A DNA stretch of 52,333 nucleotides from NCBI GenBank assembly GCA_947493495.1, contig CANLRN010000024.1, positions 1 to 52,333 of the forward strand, in the 5' to 3' direction. The notes beneath the pieces are model-generated. The model saw only the letters and a list, made by a program, of their open reading frames with translations. It searched no databases and was not told where the DNA came from. The stretch's first letter is position 1. Every line of letters starts with the position of its first letter. The position numbers and the translations under genes are program-made. The DNA is from an uncultured Aquimarina sp. GTDB taxonomy: Bacteria > Bacteroidota > Bacteroidia > Flavobacteriales > Flavobacteriaceae. Of the stretch, positions 45,191 to 52,333 are shown in pieces.

Positions 45191-45682
45191 CTAACTAGTT
45201 ATATCATTGGCAAGTTCTGAGAAAAAATCTTGTACATTTTTATTGGTTTTAGCACTTGTTAAACAGTCTACAATAATATTTTTCTCTTTGAGATTTTTTA
45301 TAGCTTGCTTTTCGCTAATCAAATCTAATTTATTGCCTATAATCTTAGTTTTTGTCTTAGGGTAAGTTTTGGATAGATAATCAATATCCTCATGTAAATT
45401 AGTATATGTATCATCTCTAGTAAGGTCGAATACATATATAAATGCATTGGATCCTAATAAATAGGATTTTCTAGTATCTTCGATATCAGTATGACCTTCG
45501 GTATCCCAGATAATCATAGAAAGTTCTCTGCCATCTGGCATTTCTATAAGTTTCTTTTTTATCTGAACTCCAAGAGTAACTTTATAATCTTCAGAAAATT
45601 CGTTGTCAATAAATCGTCTGAACAATGACGTTTTACCTACTCCAAAATGTCCTAAAAGCACTACTTTTTTAGACAAATTCAT
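45191..45682 (-). CDS. Rab/Ras-like small GTPase
   Basis: A 163-residue P-loop GTPase close in layout to eukaryotic Rab proteins. G1 is GHFGVGKTS (11-19), G2 Thr36 in VTLGVQIKKK, G3 WDTEGH (59-64), G4 NKLD (117-120) and G5 TSAK (142-145). The switch II catalytic Gln of Ras is replaced by His64 and the preceding Ala by Glu62. Phe13 occupies the Ras Gly12 position. There is no lipidation motif or signal peptide. It belongs to the prokaryotic Ras-superfamily clade (MglA/Rup-like). The start overlaps the upstream gene by 14 nt and the histidine kinase begins 4 nt downstream. Confidence 0.88.
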   Translation of the reverse strand: MNLSKKVVLLGHFGVGKTSLFRRFIDNEFSEDYKVTLGVQIKKKLIEMPDGRELSMIIWDTEGHTDIEDTRKSYLLGSNAFIYVFDLTRDDTYTNLHEDIDYLSKTYPKTKTKIIGNKLDLISEKQAIKNLKEKNIIVDCLTSAKTNKNVQDFFSELANDITS

Positions 45683-46493
45683 CTTTAAAATATTTTTTTA
45701 ATTTTTGTGTGAACAGTTTACTATTTTCTAATTCTCTCTGTGAGATATATTTTTGGGCAAATTTAATAATATAATCTTCTAATACTTCTTTAAACATAAT
45801 AGTATACGAACCAGAAATCACTACTGCAATATAATATGAATAAAAATTCTGAATGTGTATCGTATATAATTCATACTCTATGAGTTCAAGTTTTTGATCT
45901 CCTCCCTGAAAAGCATCTTCTACAAAGCTTTTTATAGCAGTTAGCATTCCTGCGATCATATCTTTATCAATAGCTCCCTCAGATAACGGACTATAATCTG
46001 TAATTAATATCCCAGAATCTTTTTGGATAACAAACATCTGGAGAAGTCTTGGTTTTGCATACTCTGCAATTGCCATATCTCCACTAGTTATTCCTTGAGC
46101 ACGAGCTTTTGCGCTTTTAAATATATTTTTAAATGAAAAAAAATTCTTGGTTTTATTATTGATATTCTCACTCAGCAGTCTCATTTCTTGAGCGATATAT
46201 TTTTTTATCATTTTACCAATAATAGGAAAAAGAGCATCAACAACTGCATCTTGTGAGTTTTTAATCTCTTCTCTCAATGCTTCAGTAATAGCTGGACCAA
46301 TAGTCTTAGGGATATCTTGTATAAAGATCTCTAATTTATCATCAATTATTGGGGTTACTTTAGTAGATAGTTCTTTTTTTTGATAAACAACTTTACTAAG
46401 CTCTTCTACTTTTCTGGCAATGGAATCAGTGTATTCCTTCTCATCCGAAAGAAGAAGTTCTCTTAGCATCTTGAGTTTATCCTGCTCTTCCAT
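45669..46493 (-). CDS. GTPase-partner protein (OmpA-N-domain-like, roadblock/longin-like half)
   Basis: A 274-residue soluble protein. The N-terminal half is helical (LRELLLSDEKEYTDSIARK) and includes VVDALFPIIGKMIKKYIAQE, which resembles a domain that precedes OmpA in some cyanobacterial and proteobacterial proteins. The C-terminal half (about 155-250: LQMFVIQKDSGILITDYSPL, MIAGMLTAIKSFVEDAF, YIAVVISGSY) has the strand-helix pattern of roadblock/longin-type sensors such as MglB. Overlap with the Ras-like GTPase gene suggests it regulates or anchors that GTPase. No OmpA domain or signal peptide is present. Family placement is by eye; the role is inferred. Confidence 0.6.
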   Translation of the reverse strand: MEEQDKLKMLRELLLSDEKEYTDSIARKVEELSKVVYQKKELSTKVTPIIDDKLEIFIQDIPKTIGPAITEALREEIKNSQDAVVDALFPIIGKMIKKYIAQEMRLLSENINNKTKNFFSFKNIFKSAKARAQGITSGDMAIAEYAKPRLLQMFVIQKDSGILITDYSPLSEGAIDKDMIAGMLTAIKSFVEDAFQGGDQKLELIEYELYTIHIQNFYSYYIAVVISGSYTIMFKEVLEDYIIKFAQKYISQRELENSKLFTQKLKKYFKDEFV

Positions 46494-46510
46494 GGCTTGG
46501 ATAGATTGGA

Positions 46511-46867
46511 TTATTTCTGGTTGATTTTTTCGCCCATTGCAATTAGAAGATTTCCTAGTGTCTTCTTATCTACTTTTGTAACATCTAGACTTTCTACTTT
46601 TTCTGTGATATTATCTTCTAATTCTGTAATTCTTATATTAATATCTGTACTTAAATTATCTATTGCCTGATGTAATCCCTTGCGTGTATCCTCTATAAAA
46701 TCTTCGAGTTCTCTTTTCTTGGAAGAAATATCTTTTTTTACAGTTTCAAACTCAGAATTATATGCAGCAATATTTTCTCCAAAGATCAAGTTTTTTATTG
46801 CCTCTATTTTTGAAGAAGCTTCATTAGTAACTACTTGTTCTTGAGTAGCGTTTTTTGCTTTGGCCAT
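46511..46867 (-). CDS. Coiled-coil protein heading the GTPase operon
   Basis: A 118-residue soluble protein from ATG 46867 (MAKAKNATQEQ); the longer frame to 46921 adds an unlikely aromatic leader. After a short low-complexity start it has IKNLIFGENIAAYNSEF followed by a long charged coiled coil (about 40-100, KKRELEDFIEDTRKGL) and a lysine-rich end. No known domain was recognised. It lies 17 nt upstream of the GTPase-partner gene and is probably the first gene of the operon. It could be a scaffold or oligomerising partner. Confidence 0.6.
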   Translation of the reverse strand: MAKAKNATQEQVVTNEASSKIEAIKNLIFGENIAAYNSEFETVKKDISSKKRELEDFIEDTRKGLHQAIDNLSTDINIRITELEDNITEKVESLDVTKVDKKTLGNLLIAMGEKINQK

Positions 46868-47150
46868 TATTATTCGGTTTTTTATTTGTTCGTGCGTAAA
46901 GTTAAAATTAATAAAAAACATGAAAAGAAGCTTATTGCTCCTAATGTTTTTAACTAATTACGCATAATTCGGATATGATATGGTATTAGTATAGTACTAT
47001 TTTTGACCTACACTAAATATAGTGATGGTTTTCATTACTTATGCAAGGATACTAAAAAATTAAAGTTAATATACTATTTATATTCACTTTTTTAAATCAA
47101 CTAAGGGTCTTACAATCTAAATATGAGAGCTATAAGTAGAATTATATTTT

Positions 47151-48152
47151 TTATCTCTCCATAAAAGACATAGCTTTTTCTACCATATTTTTGCTACCGC
47201 AAACAAATGGAGTTCTCTGATGTAACTCTGTTGGTTTAATATCTAAGATTCTCTTGTGTCCATCACTTGCCTTACCGCCAGCTTGTTCTGTAATAAATGC
47301 CATCGGATTGCATTCATACAATAAACGTAATTTTCCATTTGGAGATGTAGATGTACTAGGGTACATATAAATCCCTCCTTTTATCATATTACGATGTATA
47401 TCACTAACTAATGATCCAATATACCTAGAAGTATAAGGCCTGTCATTTTTTTCTTCCTGACAATATTTTATATAATCTTTTATCCCTTGTGGAAAATGAA
47501 TATAATTACCTTCATTCACAGAATAAATATTTCCATCGTCTGGAAACCTCATATTAGGGTGAGATAAATAATAGGTTCCAAGAGCGGGATTAAGGGTAAA
47601 CCCATTTACGCCATGTCCTGTAGTATATACTAACATGGTTGAAGTCCCATATATTATATATCCTGCAGCTACTTGCAAATTCCCTGGTTGCAAAAAATCT
47701 TCGATAGTAACCGGTGTCCCGGTAGGTGTTATTCTTCTGTAAATAGAAAAAATGGTACCTACAGATACATTAACATCTATATTAGAACTCCCATCCAAGG
47801 GATCTATTAATACTACATAATTATTTCTATGGTCATTTTTCTGCCCTTTAATAGTAATAAAATCATCATTCTCTTCTGAAGCTATTCCACACACTATCTC
47901 TCTATTAGTCAATGTGTTAATAAATGTTTCATTTGCTAAAACATCTAATTTTTGTTGATCCTCTCCCTGGATATTTGTCTCTCCGATGGCGCCAGTAATA
48001 TCTACCAATCCCGCTTTATTTACTTCATGATTTACCATTTTTGCAGCTAAACGGATAGAGTTAACCAAACGAGATAACTCTCCACTGGCATATGGAAAAT
48101 CTTTTTGATTCTCTATAATAAATTCTCCTAAGGTTTGGTTTTTTCTTACCAT
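47151..48152 (-). CDS. fbp: Fructose-1,6-bisphosphatase, class I
   Basis: A 333-residue cytosolic enzyme of gluconeogenesis that converts fructose 1,6-bisphosphate to fructose 6-phosphate. The metal/phosphate site [19 protein letters not shown] lies near 117-135, and [20 protein letters not shown] and [13 protein letters not shown] near the C-terminus complete the class I signature. Length fits the family. A -7 box lies 20 nt upstream. It stands alone and diverges from the GNAT gene. Confidence 0.95.
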   Translation of the reverse strand: MVRKNQTLGEFIIENQKDFPYASGELSRLVNSIRLAAKMVNHEVNKAGLVDITGAIGETNIQGEDQQKLDVLANETFINTLTNREIVCGIASEENDDFITIKGQKNDHRNNYVVLIDPLDGSSNIDVNVSVGTIFSIYRRITPTGTPVTIEDFLQPGNLQVAAGYIIYGTSTMLVYTTGHGVNGFTLNPALGTYYLSHPNMRFPDDGNIYSVNEGNYIHFPQGIKDYIKYCQEEKNDRPYTSRYIGSLVSDIHRNMIKGGIYMYPSTSTSPNGKLRLLYECNPMAFITEQAGGKASDGHKRILDIKPTELHQRTPFVCGSKNMVEKAMSFMER

Positions 48153-48172
48153 GCTAATGAAATTATTTTTTG

Positions 48173-48180
48173 CAAAAATA
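48173..48180 (-). promoter_or_regulatory. -7 box of fbp
   Basis: On the minus strand TATTTTTG matches TAnnTTTG, 20 nt upstream of the fbp ATG. Confidence 0.45.
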
Positions 48181-48295
48181 TTGTTTTTTTAAGTTACTAT
48201 ATCGTTTTCGTTATTTTAAATTGATAAATAGTTGTAAACCCAATTAACAAGACTGATATCCTTAAAAAAATAACCGATTTATAATACATATTTTA

Positions 48296-48303
48296 TAGTT
48301 TTG
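48296..48303 (+). promoter_or_regulatory. -7 box of GNAT gene
   Basis: TAGTTTTG matches TAnnTTTG, 15 nt upstream of the ATG, implying a leader of about 9 nt. Confidence 0.4.
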
Positions 48304-48318
48304 ATAAACTTTTGACCT

Positions 48319-48798
48319 ATGGAATATATAATAAGAGATGGAATAGCAGATGATATGCCACAAGTGCTTACTCTCATCCAGGAATTAGCTATTTTTGAAA
48401 AAGAGCCGGATGCCGTTGATATAACAGTTAAGGATTTGATCGAACAAGGTTTTGGAGATAAACCATTATTCCATTGTTTTGTTGCAGAGACAAAAAATGA
48501 AATCGTTGGCTTAGCATTAGTATACTACAGGTTTTCTACCTGGAAAGGAAGAACAGTACATCTTGAAGACCTTATCGTAAGAGAATCTATGAGAGGTATT
48601 GGTATTGGAATGGGTTTATATAAAAAAGTAATGCAATATGCAAGAGAGAAAAATGTAAAGCGAGTAGAATGGAATGTATTAGATTGGAACACCACTGCAG
48701 TAGATTTTTATAAACGTAGTGGCGCCAAAATATTAGAAGGCTGGCAAGTAGTACAAATGGATGAAAAAGGATTATATACTTTTACCTCTACTATTTAA
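48319..48798 (+). CDS. GNAT N-acetyltransferase (polyamine/thialysine type)
   Basis: A 159-residue acetyltransferase. The N-terminus (IIRDGIADDMPQVLTLIQEL) and the VYYRFSTWKGRTVHLEDLIV stretch are typical of the spermidine/spermine and thialysine acetyltransferase group. Motif A, RGIGIGMGLYKKV (about 95-107), binds acetyl-CoA, and WNVLDWNTTAVDFYKRSGA follows. It transfers acetyl from acetyl-CoA to an amine. Its stop codon lies inside the left end of the repeat element at 48792-49090. Confidence 0.87.
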   Translation: MEYIIRDGIADDMPQVLTLIQELAIFEKEPDAVDITVKDLIEQGFGDKPLFHCFVAETKNEIVGLALVYYRFSTWKGRTVHLEDLIVRESMRGIGIGMGLYKKVMQYAREKNVKRVEWNVLDWNTTAVDFYKRSGAKILEGWQVVQMDEKGLYTFTSTI

Positions 48799-49090
48799 TA
48801 CAGTTTATGCATTGGAAAATCCCTATCTAACGAGCCAGGTAAATATTCTATGCTGGAACTACTACAAAATATAACGTTTCATTATATTTTATGGTATTTA
48901 CAACACTCATTACATAGTTCCAATGCATAAACTGGGCAATGTTGTTACGTTAAGCTTTATCATCGTCAGTCTGAGCCTGTCGAAGACCATCTTAAACTTC
49001 GTTTTTGATTCCACTTCGACAGGCTCAGTGTGACAAAATAGGTGTTTTTTTTGAGCTTTACTTGACGACATTGATAAACTGGGTTAAATA
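48792..49090. repeat. Composite palindromic intergenic element, copy 2 (core inverted)
   Basis: The ends TATTTAATACAGTTTATGC (48792-48810) and GATAAACTGGGTTAAATA (49073-49090) are inverted copies. A left palindrome has arms CAGTTTATGCATTGGAA (48801-48817) and TTCCAATGCATAAACTG (48918-48934). The core is bounded by 20-bp inverted repeats at 48937-48956 and 49054-49073 and contains GTCAGTCTGAGCCTGTCGAA (from 48965) and CTTCGACAGGCTCAGTGTGA (from 49014). Relative to the copy at 7411 the core is reversed, whereas the flanking ends keep their orientation. The left end overlaps the GNAT stop codon. Confidence 0.78.
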
Positions 49091-49129
49091 CTCTTATTTC
49101 TATACACGTATTATAAAAAAATATAATTA

Positions 49130-50383
49130 ATGAAGATTTTTAAGTTTGGTGGAGCTTCTGTAAAAAATGCCGAAGGAGTAAGAAATGTAATTCATGTTCT
49201 AGAAAAAACTAGAGTATCTAATGTTGTTATCGTAATTTCTGCTATGGGTAAAATCACCAATGCTATGGAGTTAGTAGTAGAACGATACTTACAGCAGAGT
49301 AATGAACTCTCAGACGCTATACAGCATATCAAATATTTTCATAACGAAATTATACATGAGCTTTTTATAAACAAACAACATCCTATACACAATAAAGTAC
49401 AGCTTATATTTAACGATCTAGAAACTACATTACAAAGAAACAAGTCAACAAATCATGCTTATATATATGACCAGATTGTCAGTTTTGGAGAATTGATATC
49501 TACTACTATTATCAGTCACTATTTAAATGATCATGGATATCCAAATAAGTGGTTAGATGCTAGAAATTTTATAAAAACAGATAATACGTATAGAGATGCA
49601 ACGGTAAATTGGGAGCTCACGCAAAAAAAAATTTCAGATGGTATCCCTAAAAAAGGAATCTATATTACGCAAGGGTTTATAGGATCGGACACCAATAATT
49701 TTACCACCACCCTTGGTAGAGAAGGAAGTGACTACTCTGCTGCAATATTTGCGTATTGTATAAATGCAGAAAACGTAAGCATATGGAAAGATGTTCCCGG
49801 AGTATTAAATGGTGACCCTAGAGTTTTTGATAAAACTACCTTATTATCACAAATATCATACGAAGAAGCAATAGAATTAGCTTTTTATGGAGCATCTGTG
49901 ATACACCCTAAAACAATTCAGCCTTTGCAGCGAAAAGAAATTCCATTGTATGTTAAATCATTTCTTAATCCCATAAAGAAAGGAACTTCAGTAAAAAAAG
50001 GACAAGCACTTATACCATACATTCCTTGCTATATTGTAAAAAAAGATTTGATCCTAGTATCGTTTTCTTCACTCGATTTTTCATTCATAGTAGAAGATAA
50101 TATTAGCGAAATTTTTAATCTTTTTCATGAATACCAATTAAAGGTAGATCTTATACAGAATTCTGCTATCAGTTTTTCTGTCTGCTTAGAGGATAAATTT
50201 TCTACTTTCGAGAAATCATTACATCATTTAAAAGCAAAATTTAAGGTAACCTATAACAAGAATGTTTCTCTATATACCATCAGACATTATAATGATATGG
50301 CTATACAATCTATGGGAAAAAATAACAATATCCTCCTGAAGCAAAGCACACGAGAAACCTACCAAATGATTATAAAACAATAA
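49130..50383 (+). CDS. Aspartate kinase (monofunctional)
   Basis: A 417-residue amino acid kinase for the first step of lysine, threonine and methionine synthesis. KFGGASVKNAEG (5-16) is the N-terminal substrate motif, TTLGREGSDYSAA near 200 binds ATP/aspartate, and WKDVPGVLNGDPR near 225 is family-typical. The C-terminal 120 residues look like degenerate ACT domains (EYQLKVDLIQNSAISFSVCL), so feedback control is likely. There is no homoserine dehydrogenase fusion. It starts 40 nt after the repeat element. Confidence 0.9.
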   Translation: MKIFKFGGASVKNAEGVRNVIHVLEKTRVSNVVIVISAMGKITNAMELVVERYLQQSNELSDAIQHIKYFHNEIIHELFINKQHPIHNKVQLIFNDLETTLQRNKSTNHAYIYDQIVSFGELISTTIISHYLNDHGYPNKWLDARNFIKTDNTYRDATVNWELTQKKISDGIPKKGIYITQGFIGSDTNNFTTTLGREGSDYSAAIFAYCINAENVSIWKDVPGVLNGDPRVFDKTTLLSQISYEEAIELAFYGASVIHPKTIQPLQRKEIPLYVKSFLNPIKKGTSVKKGQALIPYIPCYIVKKDLILVSFSSLDFSFIVEDNISEIFNLFHEYQLKVDLIQNSAISFSVCLEDKFSTFEKSLHHLKAKFKVTYNKNVSLYTIRHYNDMAIQSMGKNNNILLKQSTRETYQMIIKQ

Positions 50384-50406
50384 GATAACTTATGCAATGA
50401 TTTTGT

Positions 50407-50414
50407 TATATTTG
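50407..50414 (+). promoter_or_regulatory. -7 box of olsF-like gene
   Basis: TATATTTG matches TAnnTTTG, 22 nt upstream of the ATG. Confidence 0.5.
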
Positions 50415-50436
50415 TAGCTAGCACAAAACGTATTTA

Positions 50437-52245
50437 ATGGCGGTAGTAACCTCAAAAGAAGTGGCCAAAGGGCTAAAAATCGATAAATTTGGTTTTATTG
50501 GCACTTTTATTGGTTGGATAGTTTTAAAAATCACTCGATTATCAAAAATTAATCGTCAATACGATAGTATTAGTCATTTAAGCGGTGAGGATTTTGTAAA
50601 AACAGCACTAGATATGTATGGGGTAACTTTCGAGATTCCTCCAGAAGACCTTAAACGATTACCTAAAAAAGGAGCTTTTATTACGTTGTCTAACCACCCT
50701 TTGGGCGGATTAGATGGTATATTATTACTGAAACTAATGTTAGAGCATAGATCTGATTATAAGATTATTGCTAATTTTTTGTTGCATAATTTCACACCTT
50801 TAAAACCATATATTTTGCCCGTAAATCCTTTTGAAAATCGAAAGGATGCTAAGTCAAGCCTTGTTGGAATTAAAGAATCTGTAATTCATCTTGAAAAAGG
50901 TCATCCTTTGGGTATTTTTCCTGCTGGTGAAGTGTCTACAATAAAAGAAGGAAAACAGTATGTGGATAAATTCTGGGAACCTGGTGCTATTAGATTAGTT
51001 AAAAAAGCAAAAGTCCCTGTAATCCCAATATATTTTCACGCAAGAAATAGTAGACTATTTTACAAGCTAGCTTCTATAAACGATACCTTGAGAACTGCTA
51101 AACTACCTAGTGAGCTTTTTTCGCAAGAAAATAAAAAAATAAAAGTTAGAATAGGAAATCCTATTTCTGTAAAAGATCAAGAAGAATATGAAAACCTAGA
51201 TGATTTCACTAATTTTTTACGTAAAAAAACGTATATGTTAGCGAATCCTTATGAGAAAAAGACATTGAGAGAGTCTATCCCTCAAAACCTAAAACTCCCT
51301 AAATCGCCAAAAGAAATTGCTTCTGGAGGAAGTATCAATTCTATAGAATCAGAATTAGAATGCTGTCGCGAAAAAGATATGCGATTACTGTCTAGTAAAA
51401 ACTACGAAGTTTTTCTTGCTAAAAAAGAGTGTATTCCTAATGTTTTACATGAAATAGGGAGATTACGAGAAATTACTTTTAGAGAGATTGGTGAGGGCAC
51501 CAATCAATCTCTGGATTTGGATCCATTTGATGAATATTATCACCATATGTTTTTATGGGATAATCAGTCTAAAAAAATTGCTGGAGCTTATAGAATGGGT
51601 ATGGGTGATGAAATCTATTCTAAATATGGCATTAATGGATTTTATTTACAAGATCTTTTTAGATTCGAGCCAGAATTACACCGCATGATGAGTCAATCCA
51701 TCGAAATGGGAAGAGCTTTTATCATTAAAGAATATCAGCAACGCCCGATGCCTCTATTCTTACTTTGGAAAGGAATTGTGCATTGTACATTACGTTTCCC
51801 AAATAATAAATACCTTATTGGGGGAGTGAGCATTAGTAATAAATTCAGTAATTTTTCTAAATCATTAATGATAGAGTTTATGAAATCTCATTATTATGAT
51901 CCTTATGTTGCTCAATATGTAAGACCCAAGAAAGAATTTAAAGTGAAGCTTAAAGATGCAGATAAAGATTTTGTTTTTGACGAAAGTAGAAGTGATCTCA
52001 ATAAATTTGATAAAATTATTGATGAAATTGAACCTGGGAGTCTAAGAATCCCTGTTCTCATAAAAAAATATATCAAACAAAATGCAAAAGTAGTATCTTT
52101 TAATGTAGATCCCTTATTTAATAATGCCGTGGATGGCCTTATGTATATTCGCATTGCTGATTTACCTGATAGTACTGTAAAACCCGTAATGGAAGAGTTT
52201 CAGGCAGAATTGGAACAGAAATACTTTAAAAATGTAGATATATAA
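50437..52245 (+). CDS. olsF: Bifunctional ornithine-lipid synthase (OlsF-like acyltransferase fusion)
   Basis: A 602-residue protein with two acyltransferase domains. The N-terminal PlsC-like part (about 60-260) has SNHPLGGLDG, with His87 and Asp93 five residues apart, and GIFPAGEVSTI. The C-terminal part (about 310-520) is an N-acyltransferase of the OlsB/GNAT type (IGRLREITFREIGEGTNQ, YLQDLFRFEP, SIEMGRAFI). In known OlsF proteins the C-terminal domain makes lyso-ornithine lipid and the N-terminal domain adds the second acyl chain, giving a phosphorus-free membrane lipid. In Bacteroidetes, glycine or serine lipids are also possible products. It appears peripheral to the inner membrane. The gene is complete. 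Confidence 0.8.
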   Translation: MAVVTSKEVAKGLKIDKFGFIGTFIGWIVLKITRLSKINRQYDSISHLSGEDFVKTALDMYGVTFEIPPEDLKRLPKKGAFITLSNHPLGGLDGILLLKLMLEHRSDYKIIANFLLHNFTPLKPYILPVNPFENRKDAKSSLVGIKESVIHLEKGHPLGIFPAGEVSTIKEGKQYVDKFWEPGAIRLVKKAKVPVIPIYFHARNSRLFYKLASINDTLRTAKLPSELFSQENKKIKVRIGNPISVKDQEEYENLDDFTNFLRKKTYMLANPYEKKTLRESIPQNLKLPKSPKEIASGGSINSIESELECCREKDMRLLSSKNYEVFLAKKECIPNVLHEIGRLREITFREIGEGTNQSLDLDPFDEYYHHMFLWDNQSKKIAGAYRMGMGDEIYSKYGINGFYLQDLFRFEPELHRMMSQSIEMGRAFIIKEYQQRPMPLFLLWKGIVHCTLRFPNNKYLIGGVSISNKFSNFSKSLMIEFMKSHYYDPYVAQYVRPKKEFKVKLKDADKDFVFDESRSDLNKFDKIIDEIEPGSLRIPVLIKKYIKQNAKVVSFNVDPLFNNAVDGLMYIRIADLPDSTVKPVMEEFQAELEQKYFKNVDI

Positions 52246-52333
52246 ATTTAATTTTTTAGAGGTCAATAGCTAACTGCATATAATTTGTTTTTGATATACT
52301 TTTTCTTTGCTGACCATTTTAGTTATAAGATTA

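Overview
The window looks like a chromosomal segment of an AT-rich marine Flavobacteriaceae bacterium; an Aquimarina-like relative is my best guess from gene content, not a measured placement. Supporting signs are promoters of the Bacteroidetes type (TAnnTTTG at -7, sometimes with TTTG about 19 nt upstream), an OmpA porin carrying thrombospondin type 3 repeats, a SusC/ZnuD-like TonB receptor with a CarboxypepD_reg domain, a lipoprotein with an acidic surface-export signal after its cysteine, an OlsF-type fused ornithine-lipid synthase, and Bacteroidetes-style AddB and DUF3109 proteins. No rRNA, tRNA, CRISPR array, insertion sequence or prophage was seen.

Layout. 1-6.6 kb: a minus-strand catabolic operon for an aldose or sugar acid (enolase-superfamily dehydratase, SDR, aldo/keto reductase, RspB-like zinc-type dehydrogenase, sodium/solute symporter) with a divergent AraC regulator and a perfect 14-bp inverted repeat between them. 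6.6-8.7 kb: an isolated methyltransferase-like gene followed by about 1.3 kb without a convincing protein gene, which holds a composite palindromic repeat and a possible small RNA. 8.7-12.1 kb: a metal-type TonB receptor operon. 12.1-20.6 kb: hydrolase, AddB-like nuclease, OmpA and AddA-like helicase-nuclease. 20.8-28.7 kb: superoxide dismutase, PurF-family amidotransferase, PfkB kinase, DusB, LolC/E-type permease, RbfA and DUF3109. 28.8-36 kb: membrane proteins (MarC, HupE/UreJ, MscS), an S41 protease, dCMP deaminase, a beta-lactamase-fold hydrolase and an XRE membrane regulator. 37-43 kb: Mfd, a class V aminotransferase and a UbiA prenyltransferase whose N-terminus has no ordinary start codon.

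43.2-46.9 kb holds the most intriguing unit: an apparently soluble signalling operon of a coiled-coil protein, a protein related to the N-terminal domain found in some OmpA-like proteins (longin/roadblock-like in its C-terminal half, by inference), a Rab/Ras-like small GTPase with His in place of the catalytic Gln, and a cytosolic hybrid histidine kinase. A TerB protein converges on it. 47-52.3 kb returns to core metabolism: class I fructose-1,6-bisphosphatase, a GNAT acetyltransferase, aspartate kinase and the OlsF-like lipid synthase.

Two non-coding elements, at 7411-7731 and 48792-49090, share related ends and a REP-like core (TGAGCCTGTCGAAG type). The core lies in opposite orientation in the two copies and is bounded by 20-bp inverted repeats. 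Each copy directly follows or overlaps the stop codon of a plus-strand gene. Start codons were revised where promoter position or protein family argued for it (dusB, DUF3109, XRE, two small proteins, UbiA).
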